A stretch of 43,855 bases of DNA, from NCBI RefSeq assembly GCF_003710805.1, contig NZ_RHHB01000025.1, positions 1-43,855 of the forward strand. The letters are read 5' to 3'. Positions 8,085-15,289 of this stretch are shown piece by piece. Origin of the DNA: Agromyces tardus. Its GTDB lineage: Bacteria > Actinomycetota > Actinomycetes > Actinomycetales > Microbacteriaceae. A program made the translations under genes and the position numbers. Positions within the stretch are counted from its first letter, which is position 1; each line of letters starts with the position of its first letter. The notes under the pieces were generated by a model. It was not told where the DNA came from. It saw nothing but the letters and a program-made list of their open reading frames with translations, and searched no databases.

Positions 8085-8114
8085 TTGACCCACGCCGCGC
8101 GACCGGCGTAGCGT
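8085..8114 (+). promoter_or_regulatory. Sigma70-like promoter for the 65-aa gene
   Basis: TTGACC (8085-8090) and TAGCGT (8109-8114) are separated by 18 nt. Transcription should start near 8121, leaving a leader of about 40 nt that carries the GAGGGGGG ribosome-binding site of the gene at 8160. Confidence 0.5.
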
Positions 8115-8159
8115 TCGGCGCGTCGGCTCGCGGTCGGGTCGGCGTGAGGGGGGACCGCA

Positions 8160-8357
8160 ATGGGAACGAAGCAGGTGACGGGGTCGTCGTTCGACGGGCT
8201 CGTGGAGGCGTTCGCCGGGGTGCTGGACGAGCATGCGCCGACCACGAACACACCACGCGACTACACGGTCGTCGGGTGGAGGGCGCAGGCGGGCGGGCCC
8301 GTCGGGAAGCGCATCTACTACGTCGACGTGGAGGTCTCGGGACCCGACGTCGAGTAG
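8160..8357 (+). CDS. Small hypothetical protein (65 aa)
   Basis: ATG 8160 follows a strong GAGGGGGG ribosome-binding site. The protein has an early G-S-S (residues 8-10) and a following helix (FDGLVEAFAGVLDEHA), then a Trp at 40 and a terminal strand IYYVDVEV. This spacing loosely recalls dodecins (small flavin-binding proteins with GSS, a central Trp and a C-terminal strand). The resemblance is weak and the dodecin flavin-contact residues are not all evident, so I leave the function open. It is divergent from the tad operon and upstream of the PhoD gene. Confidence 0.7.
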   Translation: MGTKQVTGSSFDGLVEAFAGVLDEHAPTTNTPRDYTVVGWRAQAGGPVGKRIYYVDVEVSGPDVE

Positions 8358-8439
8358 GTCCGCGGCTCGTCACCGAGCGTGCGCGGCGTTCAGCGCAACC
8401 CGTGGCGAACTCGAAGGAAGACGGCGTAGAACAGGGGGC

Positions 8440-10119
8440 ATGACAACGTCGGCGCTGCTGCTCGGCCCGATGCTGCGGTACGTCGACGAGACGTCCGCGA
8501 GCGTCTGGGTCGAGACGCGCTCGGCGTGCCGGGTGAGCGTGCACGCCGACGGGCGGTCGTGGCGGGCCCGCACGTTCGGCGTGCACGGGCACCACTACGC
8601 GCTCGTCGCGGTCGACGGGCTCGAGCCCGGCACCGAACGCTCGTACGAGGTGCGGCTCGACGACGAGCAGGTGTGGCCCGAGTCCGGGTCCGAGTACCCG
8701 CCGTCGGTGATCGCCACCCGCACGCCGGGCAAGCCGCTCCGCATGGCGTTCGGGTCGTGCCGCACGAGTGTTCCGCACGACCGCGCGGGCAACCGCACGC
8801 ACGGCGTCGATTCGCTGCGGGCGTTCGCGCTCGCGGTGGCGGAGGACCGCGGCATCCGACCCGACCTGCTGCTCTTCCTCGGCGACCAGGTGTACGCCGA
8901 CTCGACGTCGAAGGAGATGCAGGAGTTCATCCGCAGTCGCCGCGACATCCGCGAGGAGCCCGGCAAGGAGCTGAAGGACTACGAGGAGTACGCGCACCTC
9001 TACCAACTGGCGTGGTCGGATGCCGCGAACCGGTGGCTGCTGTCGTGCCTGCCGACCGCGATGATCTTCGACGACCACGACATCCGCGACGACTGGAACG
9101 CCTCGCTCGACTGGAAGAAGAAGATGCAGGCCACGTCGTGGTGGCACGGCCGCATCGTCGCCGGGCTCGCCGCGTACTGGGTGTACCAGCACCTCGGCAA
9201 CCTCTCGCCGCAGGAGCGCGCGGACGACGAGCTGTGGCAGCGGATCGGCGGGTACGACGGCCCGGACGAGCTCGACCTCACCGAGGTCATCGACGCGTTC
9301 GCCGACCGGTGCGACTCGCACCCGAACACCTACCGCTGGAGCTACTGCCGCGACCTCGACGACGTGCGGCTCATCGTCGTCGACTCGCGGGTGTCGCGCG
9401 ACCTCACGCCGTCGCACCGCGGACTGGTGAACGCGCAGGAGCTCGCGTGGTTCGACGAGCACCTGCGCGGGGGCTTCCGGCATGTGCTCGTGGCGACCTC
9501 CCTGCCGTTCCTGCTGCCGATGGGCTTGCACAACGTCGAGGCGTGGGACGAGGCGATCGCGCAGGGCGCGTGGGGCCGGCCGGCCGCGTGGGTCGGCGAG
9601 CGGCTGCGGCAGGCCGTCGACCTCGAGCACTGGGCGGCGTTCCAGAACAGCTTCCAGGCGGTCGCCCGATTCGTCACCGAGCTGGCCGACGGCGACGGCG
9701 ACCGCGGGCCCGCGCCGCAGAGCATCACCTTCCTCTCGGGCGACGTGCACTACTCCTACCTCGCCGAGGTCGACCGCGACGACGGGAGCCGCATCGTGCA
9801 GGCCGTGTGCTCGCCGGTGCGCAACCCGCTCCCCCGGTTCCTGCGCTGGTTCGCGGTCGTGATGTCGTACGGCGTGGCCACCCCGATCGGCGCGGCGGCC
9901 GCGCGATCGGTGAAGGTGCCCGATCCGCCGTTCGACTGGCACACGATCGAGGGGCCGTGGTTCGACAACAACCTCGCGGTGCTGCAGGACGGCCCCGACG
10001 GTCTGGCGATGACGTGGCACACCGGCGTGATCGACCACGGCGACGAGCTGCACCCACGGCTCGAGCAGGTGGCATCCGTCGTCGTCTCGGCCCGTCGCGA
10101 GGCGGAGCAGTCGGCCTGA
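8440..10119 (+). CDS. PhoD-like metallophosphatase
   Basis: Start ATG 8440 after ACAGGGGGC gives 559 aa. Residues 1-95 form a fibronectin-like N-terminal domain seen in PhoD proteins (LGPMLRYVDETSASVWVET). The calcineurin-like catalytic core follows: FGSCR at 104-108, LLFLGDQVYAD at 144-154, FDDHDIRDDWN at 210-220 and a late SGDVHYSY, which supply the metal ligands. PhoD enzymes hydrolyse phosphodiesters such as teichoic acids. Most are Tat-exported, but this protein has no signal peptide, so it is probably cytoplasmic or a different subgroup. The substrate is unknown. Confidence 0.85.
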   Translation: MTTSALLLGPMLRYVDETSASVWVETRSACRVSVHADGRSWRARTFGVHGHHYALVAVDGLEPGTERSYEVRLDDEQVWPESGSEYPPSVIATRTPGKPLRMAFGSCRTSVPHDRAGNRTHGVDSLRAFALAVAEDRGIRPDLLLFLGDQVYADSTSKEMQEFIRSRRDIREEPGKELKDYEEYAHLYQLAWSDAANRWLLSCLPTAMIFDDHDIRDDWNASLDWKKKMQATSWWHGRIVAGLAAYWVYQHLGNLSPQERADDELWQRIGGYDGPDELDLTEVIDAFADRCDSHPNTYRWSYCRDLDDVRLIVVDSRVSRDLTPSHRGLVNAQELAWFDEHLRGGFRHVLVATSLPFLLPMGLHNVEAWDEAIAQGAWGRPAAWVGERLRQAVDLEHWAAFQNSFQAVARFVTELADGDGDRGPAPQSITFLSGDVHYSYLAEVDRDDGSRIVQAVCSPVRNPLPRFLRWFAVVMSYGVATPIGAAAARSVKVPDPPFDWHTIEGPWFDNNLAVLQDGPDGLAMTWHTGVIDHGDELHPRLEQVASVVVSARREAEQSA

Positions 10120-10228
10120 GCCGCGCGCGTGCCGCTCGGCTTCGAGGCACGGCGAGCGGATGCCGCGGCTGCGCGCCGACACGGCGCGTTCAGGACTTTC
10201 GAACCGCAGATCCGCCCCGCGCCGCCGC

Positions 10229-10234
10229 TACAGT
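10229..10234 (+). promoter_or_regulatory. -10 box of a leaderless promoter
   Basis: TACAGT ends 7 nt before ATG 10242, consistent with a leaderless transcript. Confidence 0.45.
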
Positions 10235-10241
10235 CGGGGCC

Positions 10242-10637
10242 ATGCCGGACTTCGCGCGCAGGTACGACGAGTGGAACGTGGTGCTGCAGGGCCTCGCGCT
10301 CGGCTGCCTCGCGATCGCCACCGACCGGCTGCCCGCGAGTCGGGCGCGCATCGAGCCCGCGTTCTCGGCGGCGTGGCGCGAGTGGTCCGGGGCCGGCGAG
10401 TTCCGCGAGATCGAGGCGCGCGAGTTCGACCTCTTCGCCATGCGCGCGGTGCGACGCAACGCCGACCACGCCAGCTGGGAGTGGGGGCGCGTGTGGTACC
10501 CGGTGCTCACCGACCCCTCGGGGAACGCGGCGGCCGCGCTCGAGGCCTTCGCCGCGGGCGGCCCCGTCTCTGCGGGCAGCTGGATGCAGTTCGCCGAGCT
10601 CTTCGCCGCGCAGCTGCCGGGCAGCGTCACGGTCTGA
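10242..10637 (+). CDS. Hypothetical protein (131 aa)
   Basis: The start ATG 10242 is supported by a -10 box 7 nt upstream. The protein is soluble and largely helical, with a Trp/Glu-rich middle (WREWSGAGEFREIEAREFDL, HASWEWGRVWYP). I do not recognise a family or catalytic motif. It lies between the PhoD-like gene and tRNA-Leu, in the same direction as both. Confidence 0.6.
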   Translation: MPDFARRYDEWNVVLQGLALGCLAIATDRLPASRARIEPAFSAAWREWSGAGEFREIEAREFDLFAMRAVRRNADHASWEWGRVWYPVLTDPSGNAAAALEAFAAGGPVSAGSWMQFAELFAAQLPGSVTV

Positions 10638-10710
10638 CGCGCTGCTGCCGGCGGTTCAGGGCGTCGGATGCCGCCGCCTCGCGCCGCGGAGCCGGCCGCC
10701 TCACGACGCC

Positions 10711-10716
10711 TAGACT
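10711..10716 (+). promoter_or_regulatory. -10 box of the tRNA-Leu promoter
   Basis: TAGACT lies 12 nt before the mature tRNA 5' end. No convincing -35 hexamer is visible at the expected distance. Confidence 0.45.
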
Positions 10717-10728
10717 GATCGGGCACTC

Positions 10729-10809
10729 GCGGGAGTGGTGAAATGGTAGACACGCAGGATTTAGGTTCCTGTGCCTTCGGGCGTGTGGGTTCGAGTCCCA
10801 CCTTCCGCA
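10729..10809 (+). tRNA. tRNA-Leu (anticodon UAG)
   Basis: The 7-bp acceptor stem pairs GCGGGAG with CTTCCGC (one G-U). The anticodon stem is 10755-10759 with 10767-10771, and the loop TTTAGGT places TAG at 10762-10764. A long variable arm (class II) and a T arm GTGGG-TTCGAGT-CCCAC follow. The final A (10809) is the discriminator; CCA is not encoded. Its 3' part (10787-10809) is the attachment site used by the element that begins here, and the tRNA remains intact. Confidence 0.95.
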
Positions 10810-10810
10810 C
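10787..10810 (+). repeat. attL: tRNA-side attachment site
   Basis: This 24-nt sequence covers the T arm and acceptor 3' strand of tRNA-Leu and is identical to 21778-21801. Flanking bases differ (T before and T after here; A before and C after on the right), which fixes the repeat ends. Confidence 0.9.
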
Positions 10811-11980
10811 TCAGGATTTCACCACAACTCCCCCGGATTTCCGCGGAAGTTCGACCACCTCGCCGCCCCTCGTAGCCTCGCGTGACAACGGCTTGGCAAC
10901 AATCGCAGCGGTGCGTGCCTCATCGAGGGCCGTCGAAACCGCGGTCAGGTCGTCGTCGAACAGGTCGGCGTAGACGTCGAGGGTCATCGCCGCGGAGGCG
11001 TGACCGAGCATCCGCTGCACGGCCTTCACGTTCGCGCCGGCGCTGATCGCGAGGCTCGCCGCGGTGTGCCGAAGATCATGGATCGTCATCCGCTCGAGAC
11101 CGGCCGCGGTGAGCGCACGGAGGAACCACGACGTCGTGTTCTCGCTCGTGTTCGGGCGCCGCAGGTGCTCACCATACGGGCCCGCAAACACGAGCTCGTC
11201 ACGCTCCTTGCCCTCGCAGGCGCGCGCGATCGGCTCGGCGAGGAACGGCGGGAAGGGCACGCTGCGCTCCTCGTGGCTCTTCGGGGTGCCGACGTGGATC
11301 TCGCGCCCGACCGCGACGGCGTTCTCGGCGACCTGCAGGCGCTGCCTGAGCGCGTCGACGTGGCGCACGCGCAGCGCGGTCACCTCGCCCCACCGCAGTC
11401 CCGTGTACGCGAGCGTGTGCACGATCGTCGCGTGCTCCCCCGATGCGGCCGCCAGGCGCTCGACCTGGTCGTGCGTGAGGTAGACCCGGGCGCGCTTGCC
11501 CTTCCGTGGGAGGTTGACGCCGCGGGCAGGGTTCGACGCCAGCCGGCGATCCTTCACGGCGACGTCGAGGATGCCGGCGAGCACGCCGTACGCCCGCAGG
11601 ACAGTCGTGGCACTCTTCCTTGTGCCGAGCTTGGACACCCACGCCTGCACTTCGGAGTGCCGCACGGAGCCGATCCCGCGGTCGCCCCAGACGGGTTCGA
11701 CGTGCACTCGCCAGGCGATCTCCACTGGCCGGAGGGAGGAAGGCTTGAGGTGCGTCTGCGTGGCGAGCCACTCGGCACCGAGCTGGCCGATCGTCGCGCG
11801 GGCCGCGTTGGCGTCGATGAACTCGCCGCGGGCCTTCGACACCTCGACCTGGGCGAGGAAGAGCTCGGCGTCGCGTTTGGTCGTGAAGCCGCGCTTCTGG
11901 CCCTGAGAGCGGTCCGGCTTCCGGTACGCGACTCGATAGCGACGGCCGGCGGCACTCTCGTACGAGTGGACGCTACCCAT
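10811..11980 (-). CDS. int: Tyrosine recombinase / integrase
   Basis: This 389-aa phage-type integrase has an N-terminal arm-binding domain (about 1-60: AGRRYRVAYRKPDRSQGQKR, FTTKRDAELFLAQ), a SAM-like core-binding domain (about 63-150) and a catalytic domain (about 165-350). The full catalytic set is present: Arg196 (TGLRWGE), Lys234, His301 and Arg304 (HDLRHTA), His327 (LGHASA) and Tyr337. It integrates and excises the element at tRNA-Leu. Its stop codon lies at the base next to attL, and its 3' end carries a TGGCAACA motif repeated near attR. Start ATG 11980 overlaps the upstream HTH gene by 8 nt, so both are one transcript. Confidence 0.95.
   Translation of the reverse strand: MGSVHSYESAAGRRYRVAYRKPDRSQGQKRGFTTKRDAELFLAQVEVSKARGEFIDANAARATIGQLGAEWLATQTHLKPSSLRPVEIAWRVHVEPVWGDRGIGSVRHSEVQAWVSKLGTRKSATTVLRAYGVLAGILDVAVKDRRLASNPARGVNLPRKGKRARVYLTHDQVERLAAASGEHATIVHTLAYTGLRWGEVTALRVRHVDALRQRLQVAENAVAVGREIHVGTPKSHEERSVPFPPFLAEPIARACEGKERDELVFAGPYGEHLRRPNTSENTTSWFLRALTAAGLERMTIHDLRHTAASLAISAGANVKAVQRMLGHASAAMTLDVYADLFDDDLTAVSTALDEARTAAIVAKPLSREATRGGEVVELPRKSGGVVVKS
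10894..10901 (+). repeat. Candidate integrase arm-type site, left
   Basis: TGGCAACA inside the 3' end of the integrase gene recurs twice near attR (21656-21663, 21667-21674) in the same orientation. Confidence 0.4.
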
Positions 11981-12518
11981 TGGGACGGTCCCATTCCGTG
12001 AATCCGAACGGGAAGATCAACCGACGGTCGCGGGCACGGCGGATCCAGACCGTGGCGGTGGGTTGCGTGAGGCCGAGCGCGTCCTGCACAGCCTTGGCCG
12101 GTCGAGCACTGACGATCTCGGCCGCCCTGTAGATGCGCGCAACCCAGCGCAGCGTGTCAGGGTCGGAAGGGCCAGCCGCCACGATATCCGCGCGACGCGC
12201 GACAACATCCTCAAGACGGAATGCGCCGGAACCCTCGAGCTCCACGGCACCCAGCGCCGTCAGGCCGTCGCGCACGTACTCCTGCAGGCGCAGGTCGCGC
12301 AGCATGGCGCCGTTGACCTCCTCACCACCGTCCGCGCGCGCCGCCGTCACCGAATCAATCACGTATCGGCCAGCGGCAAGATCGTAGGACGCCTGGAGTG
12401 TGATTCGGGCGTCGATGGCCGGGTCGTCCACGTAGAGCTCAACCTCGGCGTGCACACGGAGGTCCGGTGCGCTCTCCACGAGGTCACCGACGAGCGCTCC
12501 CCCATACCCAACTGCCAT
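11973..12518 (-). CDS. HTH DNA-binding protein upstream of integrase
   Basis: The 181-aa product has a C-terminal helix-turn-helix (about residues 138-170: RPAKAVQDALGLTQPTATVWIRRARDR), similar to Sigma70-region-4 or transposase-like HTHs found in actinobacterial elements. Its N-terminal 110 residues are beta-rich and unfamiliar. It is co-transcribed with the integrase (8-nt overlap) and divergent from the AlpA/Xis-like gene, the classic place for a repressor or recombination regulator. No Shine-Dalgarno precedes ATG 12518; CATATG lies 8 nt upstream on the minus strand, so it may be leaderless. The function is inferred from position. Confidence 0.65.
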   Translation of the reverse strand: MAVGYGGALVGDLVESAPDLRVHAEVELYVDDPAIDARITLQASYDLAAGRYVIDSVTAARADGGEEVNGAMLRDLRLQEYVRDGLTALGAVELEGSGAFRLEDVVARRADIVAAGPSDPDTLRWVARIYRAAEIVSARPAKAVQDALGLTQPTATVWIRRARDRRLIFPFGFTEWDRPNG

Positions 12519-12595
12519 AAGCGAAGCATATGTGACGCGATTACCTTATGCACGCTTGACGCAACACAATCAGTGTGATTACGTAGTGGCGTCAC
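12516..12595. promoter_or_regulatory. Divergent control region of the element
   Basis: This AT-rich spacer separates the leftward HTH-integrase unit from the rightward genes. It holds inverted CATAAG/CTTATG (12516-12521, 12545-12550), inverted GTGACGC/GCGTCAC (12532-12538, 12589-12595), two GATTAC words and a rightward -35-like TTGACG (12556-12561); the matching -10 near 12579 is weak. It is the natural operator for a lysogeny-type switch. Confidence 0.45.
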
Positions 12596-12620
12596 CAGTG
12601 CATACCCAGAGGAGGAGACG

Positions 12621-12827
12621 ATGGAGAAGTACCTGAAGCCGGAGCAGGTGTGTGACCTGATCCCGGGCATGACGAAGACGAACCTCGCGCAGCTGCGGTT
12701 CACCGGGAAGGGCCCGAAGTTTCTGAAGCCCACGCCTCGCACCGTGGTCTACCGTGAGCGGGACATTCTCGAGTGGCTCGAGGCGAGCGAGCAGACCATC
12801 ACGGACCGGGCGAAGGCGAGCGCCTGA
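12621..12827 (+). CDS. AlpA/excisionase-like HTH protein
   Basis: This 68-aa protein has the winged-helix layout of MerR/AlpA/Xis-type excisionases: YLKPEQVCDLIPGMTKTNLAQLRFTGKGPKFLKPTPRTVVYRERDILEWLEA, seen as helix, turn, R-G-K-G-P wing, then Y-R-x-x-D-I-x-x-W-L. Strong ribosome-binding site GAGGAGGAG lies 5 nt upstream. As the first rightward gene it probably acts as recombination directionality factor or as activator of the downstream operon. It overlaps the next gene as TGATG. Confidence 0.8.
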   Translation: MEKYLKPEQVCDLIPGMTKTNLAQLRFTGKGPKFLKPTPRTVVYRERDILEWLEASEQTITDRAKASA

Positions 12828-13015
12828 TGGCGGGCGTCGGCGCCGGCGAGGCGCGCCTGACGCTCGAGGCGGGATCGAGCCGGTTCGTGACGACCGTGCG
12901 GATCGCGAGGGGTCCAGTGTCGGCGTCGACGATGCGCGAGGCGCTGCCGGCGGCCGTCGCGTCGATCGAGCGGCAGCTGGAGCGGATCCAGTCGCGCGAG
13001 GAGCAGACGCAGTGA
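12827..13015 (+). CDS. Small hypothetical protein (62 aa)
   Basis: ATG 12827 overlaps the AlpA-like stop (TGATG), so it is translationally coupled. The protein has a beta-rich first half (ARLTLEAGSSRFVTTVRI) and a C-terminal amphipathic helix (AAVASIERQLERIQSREEQ). I do not recognise it; it could be an accessory part of the early control module. Confidence 0.6.
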   Translation: MAGVGAGEARLTLEAGSSRFVTTVRIARGPVSASTMREALPAAVASIERQLERIQSREEQTQ

Positions 13016-13030
13016 CCGGACAGCGGGACG

Positions 13031-13052
13031 CCCCGGCCACGCCTGGCCGGGG
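13031..13052 (+). terminator. Perfect 9-bp GC hairpin between early genes
   Basis: CCCCGGCCA and TGGCCGGGG pair around CGCC. No T-run follows, and the next gene's ribosome-binding site begins about 22 nt later. It could be an attenuator, an mRNA-stability element or a weak terminator. Confidence 0.45.
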
Positions 13053-13086
13053 CGAGATCGAAACCAACTACCAGGAAGGAACGACC

Positions 13087-13605
13087 ATGGAGACCATCAT
13101 CGCAGGCTACGAGGTCGACGAACTCAGTAACAGCCCGGAGCTTCGCGAGTGGTGCGCGCGGGTGCGCCAGGCGCACAAGGATGTGGGTCCGATCCCGCAG
13201 GATGACCCGCGCGCAGAGCAGGTGTTCGAGCGCTACCCGAATGCGTTCAAGTCGCTCCGCGGGTGGTCGCGCCGGGCTCTTCAGGACTCGTACTTCACGG
13301 TGTTCGTCGGCCCGACGCTCGACGTCCCTCCAGTGCCGGCGCCAGCGTGGGCTGCGTCTGTCGAGCACGACTGGCGCCACCGCAGCGTCCTGGTGGCGTT
13401 CATGTCGGACGTCGTCGACGGTACGCAGGTGCGGCAGGAGTTCGTCGTCGATGCCCGCACCGCTGAGGTGCGCCGGTTCCCGCCGAAGTTCCGATACGAG
13501 GGCGGCCACGGGTGGTGCGAGCTCGGATTCGCCGCCACGAGGCTCGAGGAGCTGTCGGCCGCGGTGCCTCAGGCTCGGCAGCTGCTCGCTGTGGGCGGTG
13601 CGTGA
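13087..13605 (+). CDS. Hypothetical protein (172 aa)
   Basis: ATG 13087 follows AGGAAGGA, a strong ribosome-binding site. The protein starts METIIAGYEVDELSNSPEL, has a Trp-rich helix (SLRGWSRRALQDSYFTVFVG), and a C-terminal half that looks beta-rich (VRQEFVVDARTAEVRRFPPK). I do not recognise a family. It is coupled to the next gene (TGATG), so it belongs to the element's early or replication operon. Confidence 0.65.
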   Translation: METIIAGYEVDELSNSPELREWCARVRQAHKDVGPIPQDDPRAEQVFERYPNAFKSLRGWSRRALQDSYFTVFVGPTLDVPPVPAPAWAASVEHDWRHRSVLVAFMSDVVDGTQVRQEFVVDARTAEVRRFPPKFRYEGGHGWCELGFAATRLEELSAAVPQARQLLAVGGA

Positions 13606-13787
13606 TGGCCACCCGGGAGGAGCGCTTCGAGCGCGCGGCCGAGATCCTCCTCGATATCGCGGAGCGGATCCTGCGGGAGGACGAAGAGGCTGCCCTGGCG
13701 GCCGCGCTCGCTGAGCTGGTCGTCGATGGTGAGGCGGCGTCGATCGCCGAGGCGGCCGCGATGCTGCGAGCTGATTCGAAGGGATGA
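13605..13787 (+). CDS. Small helical protein (60 aa)
   Basis: ATG 13605 overlaps the previous stop as TGATG; GTG 13602 immediately before is also possible. The product (MATREERFERAAEILLDIAE...) is almost entirely helical, rich in Glu and Ala, and could be a small dimeric coiled-coil protein. No family is recognised. It sits just before the replication-initiator-like gene. Confidence 0.6.
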   Translation: MATREERFERAAEILLDIAERILREDEEAALAAALAELVVDGEAASIAEAAAMLRADSKG

Positions 13788-13790
13788 CCC

Positions 13791-14546
13791 GTGGGATTCA
13801 AGGACGCGAGTTGGGCCTACGGGCTCGCGCTGCCGATGATGCAGAAGGTGGTGCTCGCGGCCGTGTGTTTCGCAACCGACGACAAGACGCACGAGACCAT
13901 CGTCGGTCAGGGTCGCATCGCGTCAATGACCGGGGCGTCCGTCGACTCGGTACGGCGGGCGCTCCGTGAGCTCGAGGCGATGGGCGCCATCAGTCGGTCG
14001 AGGCGGGCGGGCGCGGGCGGGTATCGGACGTCAGATCTCACGGTGGTGGACCCTACCTTCACGGCACACAGCCCAGTAGGCAGAGCACCTAGTAGGCAGA
14101 GCGCCTACAAGGCAGAGCGCCGCAACCTAACCGGCGCACAGCCGTCACCTACCGGGCACGGTGCAGGCGCAGAAGAGATCATCCAGATAGATCATCCAGA
14201 AGATCATCCAGTTAACGCCAGCGGGGATCTCTTCGATGAGTTCTATGCGATCTGGCCGAAGAAGGTGAACAAGCCTGCCGCTCGACGCGCGTGGGACAAG
14301 GCCGTGACCAAGTGTCCGGCTGAGGAGATCCTCGCTGCGGCCGTCGCGTATCGGGACAACCCGGGGCTCCCGGAGGAGCAGTTCATCCCCTACCCGGCGA
14401 CCTGGTTGAACGGCGAGCGGTGGAACGACGATCTGCCGGAGTCAGCGACGCAGGCCAGCGACGACCGGAAGGTGATTCGCGGTGGACGCGTCGTGGCCCC
14501 CGACGTCCCGGATTTCGGTGTCGAGGAATGGATGTATCGCGCATGA
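13791..14546 (+). CDS. Replication-initiator-like wHTH protein with internal repeats
   Basis: GTG 13791 gives 251 aa. Residues 10-90 form a winged helix like those of phage replication proteins (VLAAVCFATDDKTHETIVGQGRIA, then VDSVRRALRELEAMGAISRSRR, GGYRTSDLTVVDP). Residues 146-215 (FDEFYAIWPKKVNKPAARRAWDKAV...PYPATWLNGERW) are the C-terminal domain typical of phage and prophage replication or DnaD/O-like proteins. The unconserved linker (about 93-145) is encoded by two sets of short direct repeats, as in lambda gene O. It would bind its own coding DNA and recruit helicase. The function is inferred from domain layout. Confidence 0.72.
   Translation: MGFKDASWAYGLALPMMQKVVLAAVCFATDDKTHETIVGQGRIASMTGASVDSVRRALRELEAMGAISRSRRAGAGGYRTSDLTVVDPTFTAHSPVGRAPSRQSAYKAERRNLTGAQPSPTGHGAGAEEIIQIDHPEDHPVNASGDLFDEFYAIWPKKVNKPAARRAWDKAVTKCPAEEILAAAVAYRDNPGLPEEQFIPYPATWLNGERWNDDLPESATQASDDRKVIRGGRVVAPDVPDFGVEEWMYRA
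14075..14122 (+). repeat. Three adjacent 16-bp iteron-like repeats
   Basis: Units lie at 14075-14090, 14091-14106 and 14107-14122: AGTAGGCAGAGCACCT, the same with one change, and a third with three differences. Because 16 is not a multiple of three, each copy is read in a different frame, so the repeat is conserved as DNA and not as protein. They are candidate initiator binding sites. Confidence 0.75.
14176..14211 (+). repeat. Three 11-bp AT-richer direct repeats, possible unwinding element
   Basis: AGATCATCCAG is repeated exactly at 14176-14186, 14189-14199 and 14201-14211 (periods 13 and 12 bp), followed by GTTAAC. The block is clearly more AT-rich than its surroundings. Iterons followed by AT-rich repeats is the layout of lambda ori and of oriC 13-mers. 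Confidence 0.65.
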
Positions 14547-14785
14547 GCGTCGCGTTCCAGGCCTTGAAGCAGCAGATGCTGCGCAGGAGCCCTGCATGCC
14601 GGAACGATGACCGGTTCGTCGCTGACGAGCTCGAGGCCGTCGACCAGCGCGAGATGGCCGAGCTGTGCGCGCTCTGCCCGCTCCGGGCTGCGTGCGCGGC
14701 GTACGCGGCCGCTGAGCGACCCGCGGCCGGGTTCTGGGCCGGCATCAAGTACCCGCGCCCGCTCGGGCGCCCTCGGAAGGACTGA
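14543..14785 (+). CDS. WhiB-family iron-sulphur regulator
   Basis: This 80-aa protein carries the four-cysteine WhiB signature: Cys19, Cys42, Cys45 and Cys51 (C-x2-C-x5-C), followed by the turn motif GFWAG at 63-67 (usually G-V/I-W-G-G) and a basic tail (RPLGRPRKD). WhiB proteins bind a 4Fe-4S cluster and act with the housekeeping sigma factor. Phage and element WhiBs can alter host gene expression. ATG 14543 overlaps the initiator stop as ATGA, so it is in the same operon. Confidence 0.88.
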   Translation: MSVAFQALKQQMLRRSPACRNDDRFVADELEAVDQREMAELCALCPLRAACAAYAAAERPAAGFWAGIKYPRPLGRPRKD

Positions 14786-14787
14786 CG

Positions 14788-14847
14788 ATGAACGACATGC
14801 ATCCCGCGGCCGAGGCGATGAACGACATGCATCCCGCGGCCGAGGCG
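14788..14847 (+). repeat. Perfect 30-bp tandem duplication of a gene start
   Basis: Bases 14788-14817 are repeated exactly at 14818-14847, duplicating the first ten codons (MNDMHPAAEA) including the ATG. The lack of divergence indicates a recent slippage or duplication. Confidence 0.9.
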
Positions 14848-15159
14848 ATCGCCGAGCGACGAGCCCTGGCCGCAGCCAAGGAGGCCGGCGACTACCGGGT
14901 GAAGCTGCGCGCCGAGGAGAAGAGATCGGCTCGGCGCCTCGGAGTCGCATTGGAGTACGCCGGCCTGCTCGTGCGCCAGTACGTCGCGACGAGGCTGACG
15001 GAGCCGGCGGTCTTCGACCGGTTCGTCGGCCTCGAGGCGGTGGTGGATGATGACGGCCGGCTCGACATGGTCGAGCTGAGGGTCCGCGTCGACGCGCTGG
15101 TGCGGCAGCATCCGTCCCTCGGACAAAACGCCGACAGTGATGCGCGCATTCATGCCTGA
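14788..15159 (+). CDS. Hypothetical helical protein (123 aa)
   Basis: Start ATG 14788 follows GGAAGGACT; an equally good ATG at 14818 is in the second copy of the 30-bp duplication but lacks that ribosome-binding site. The protein is helical and charged (ERRALAAAKEAGDYRVKLRAEEKRS split by Ala-rich turns), with no recognised family. It follows WhiB by 2 nt and ends the early operon. A TACACT -10-like box follows its stop at about 15167. Confidence 0.6.
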   Translation: MNDMHPAAEAMNDMHPAAEAIAERRALAAAKEAGDYRVKLRAEEKRSARRLGVALEYAGLLVRQYVATRLTEPAVFDRFVGLEAVVDDDGRLDMVELRVRVDALVRQHPSLGQNADSDARIHA

Positions 15160-15289
15160 TCGTCGTACACTGATTCGGACGGGTTGAGAAGGAGCCGGAG
15201 GCCGCTCAGTCGCAGTCGGAAGCCCCGGGCGGGCACACGCGGGTAGGCGGAGCCATCGCGTGTCACTCACCTAGACCCGGGAGCAGATC

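Noticed and set aside
10190..10810. Leftward frame beginning MRKVGLEPTRP across tRNA-Leu
   Set aside because: This is the well-known spurious protein start produced by antisense translation of tRNA genes.
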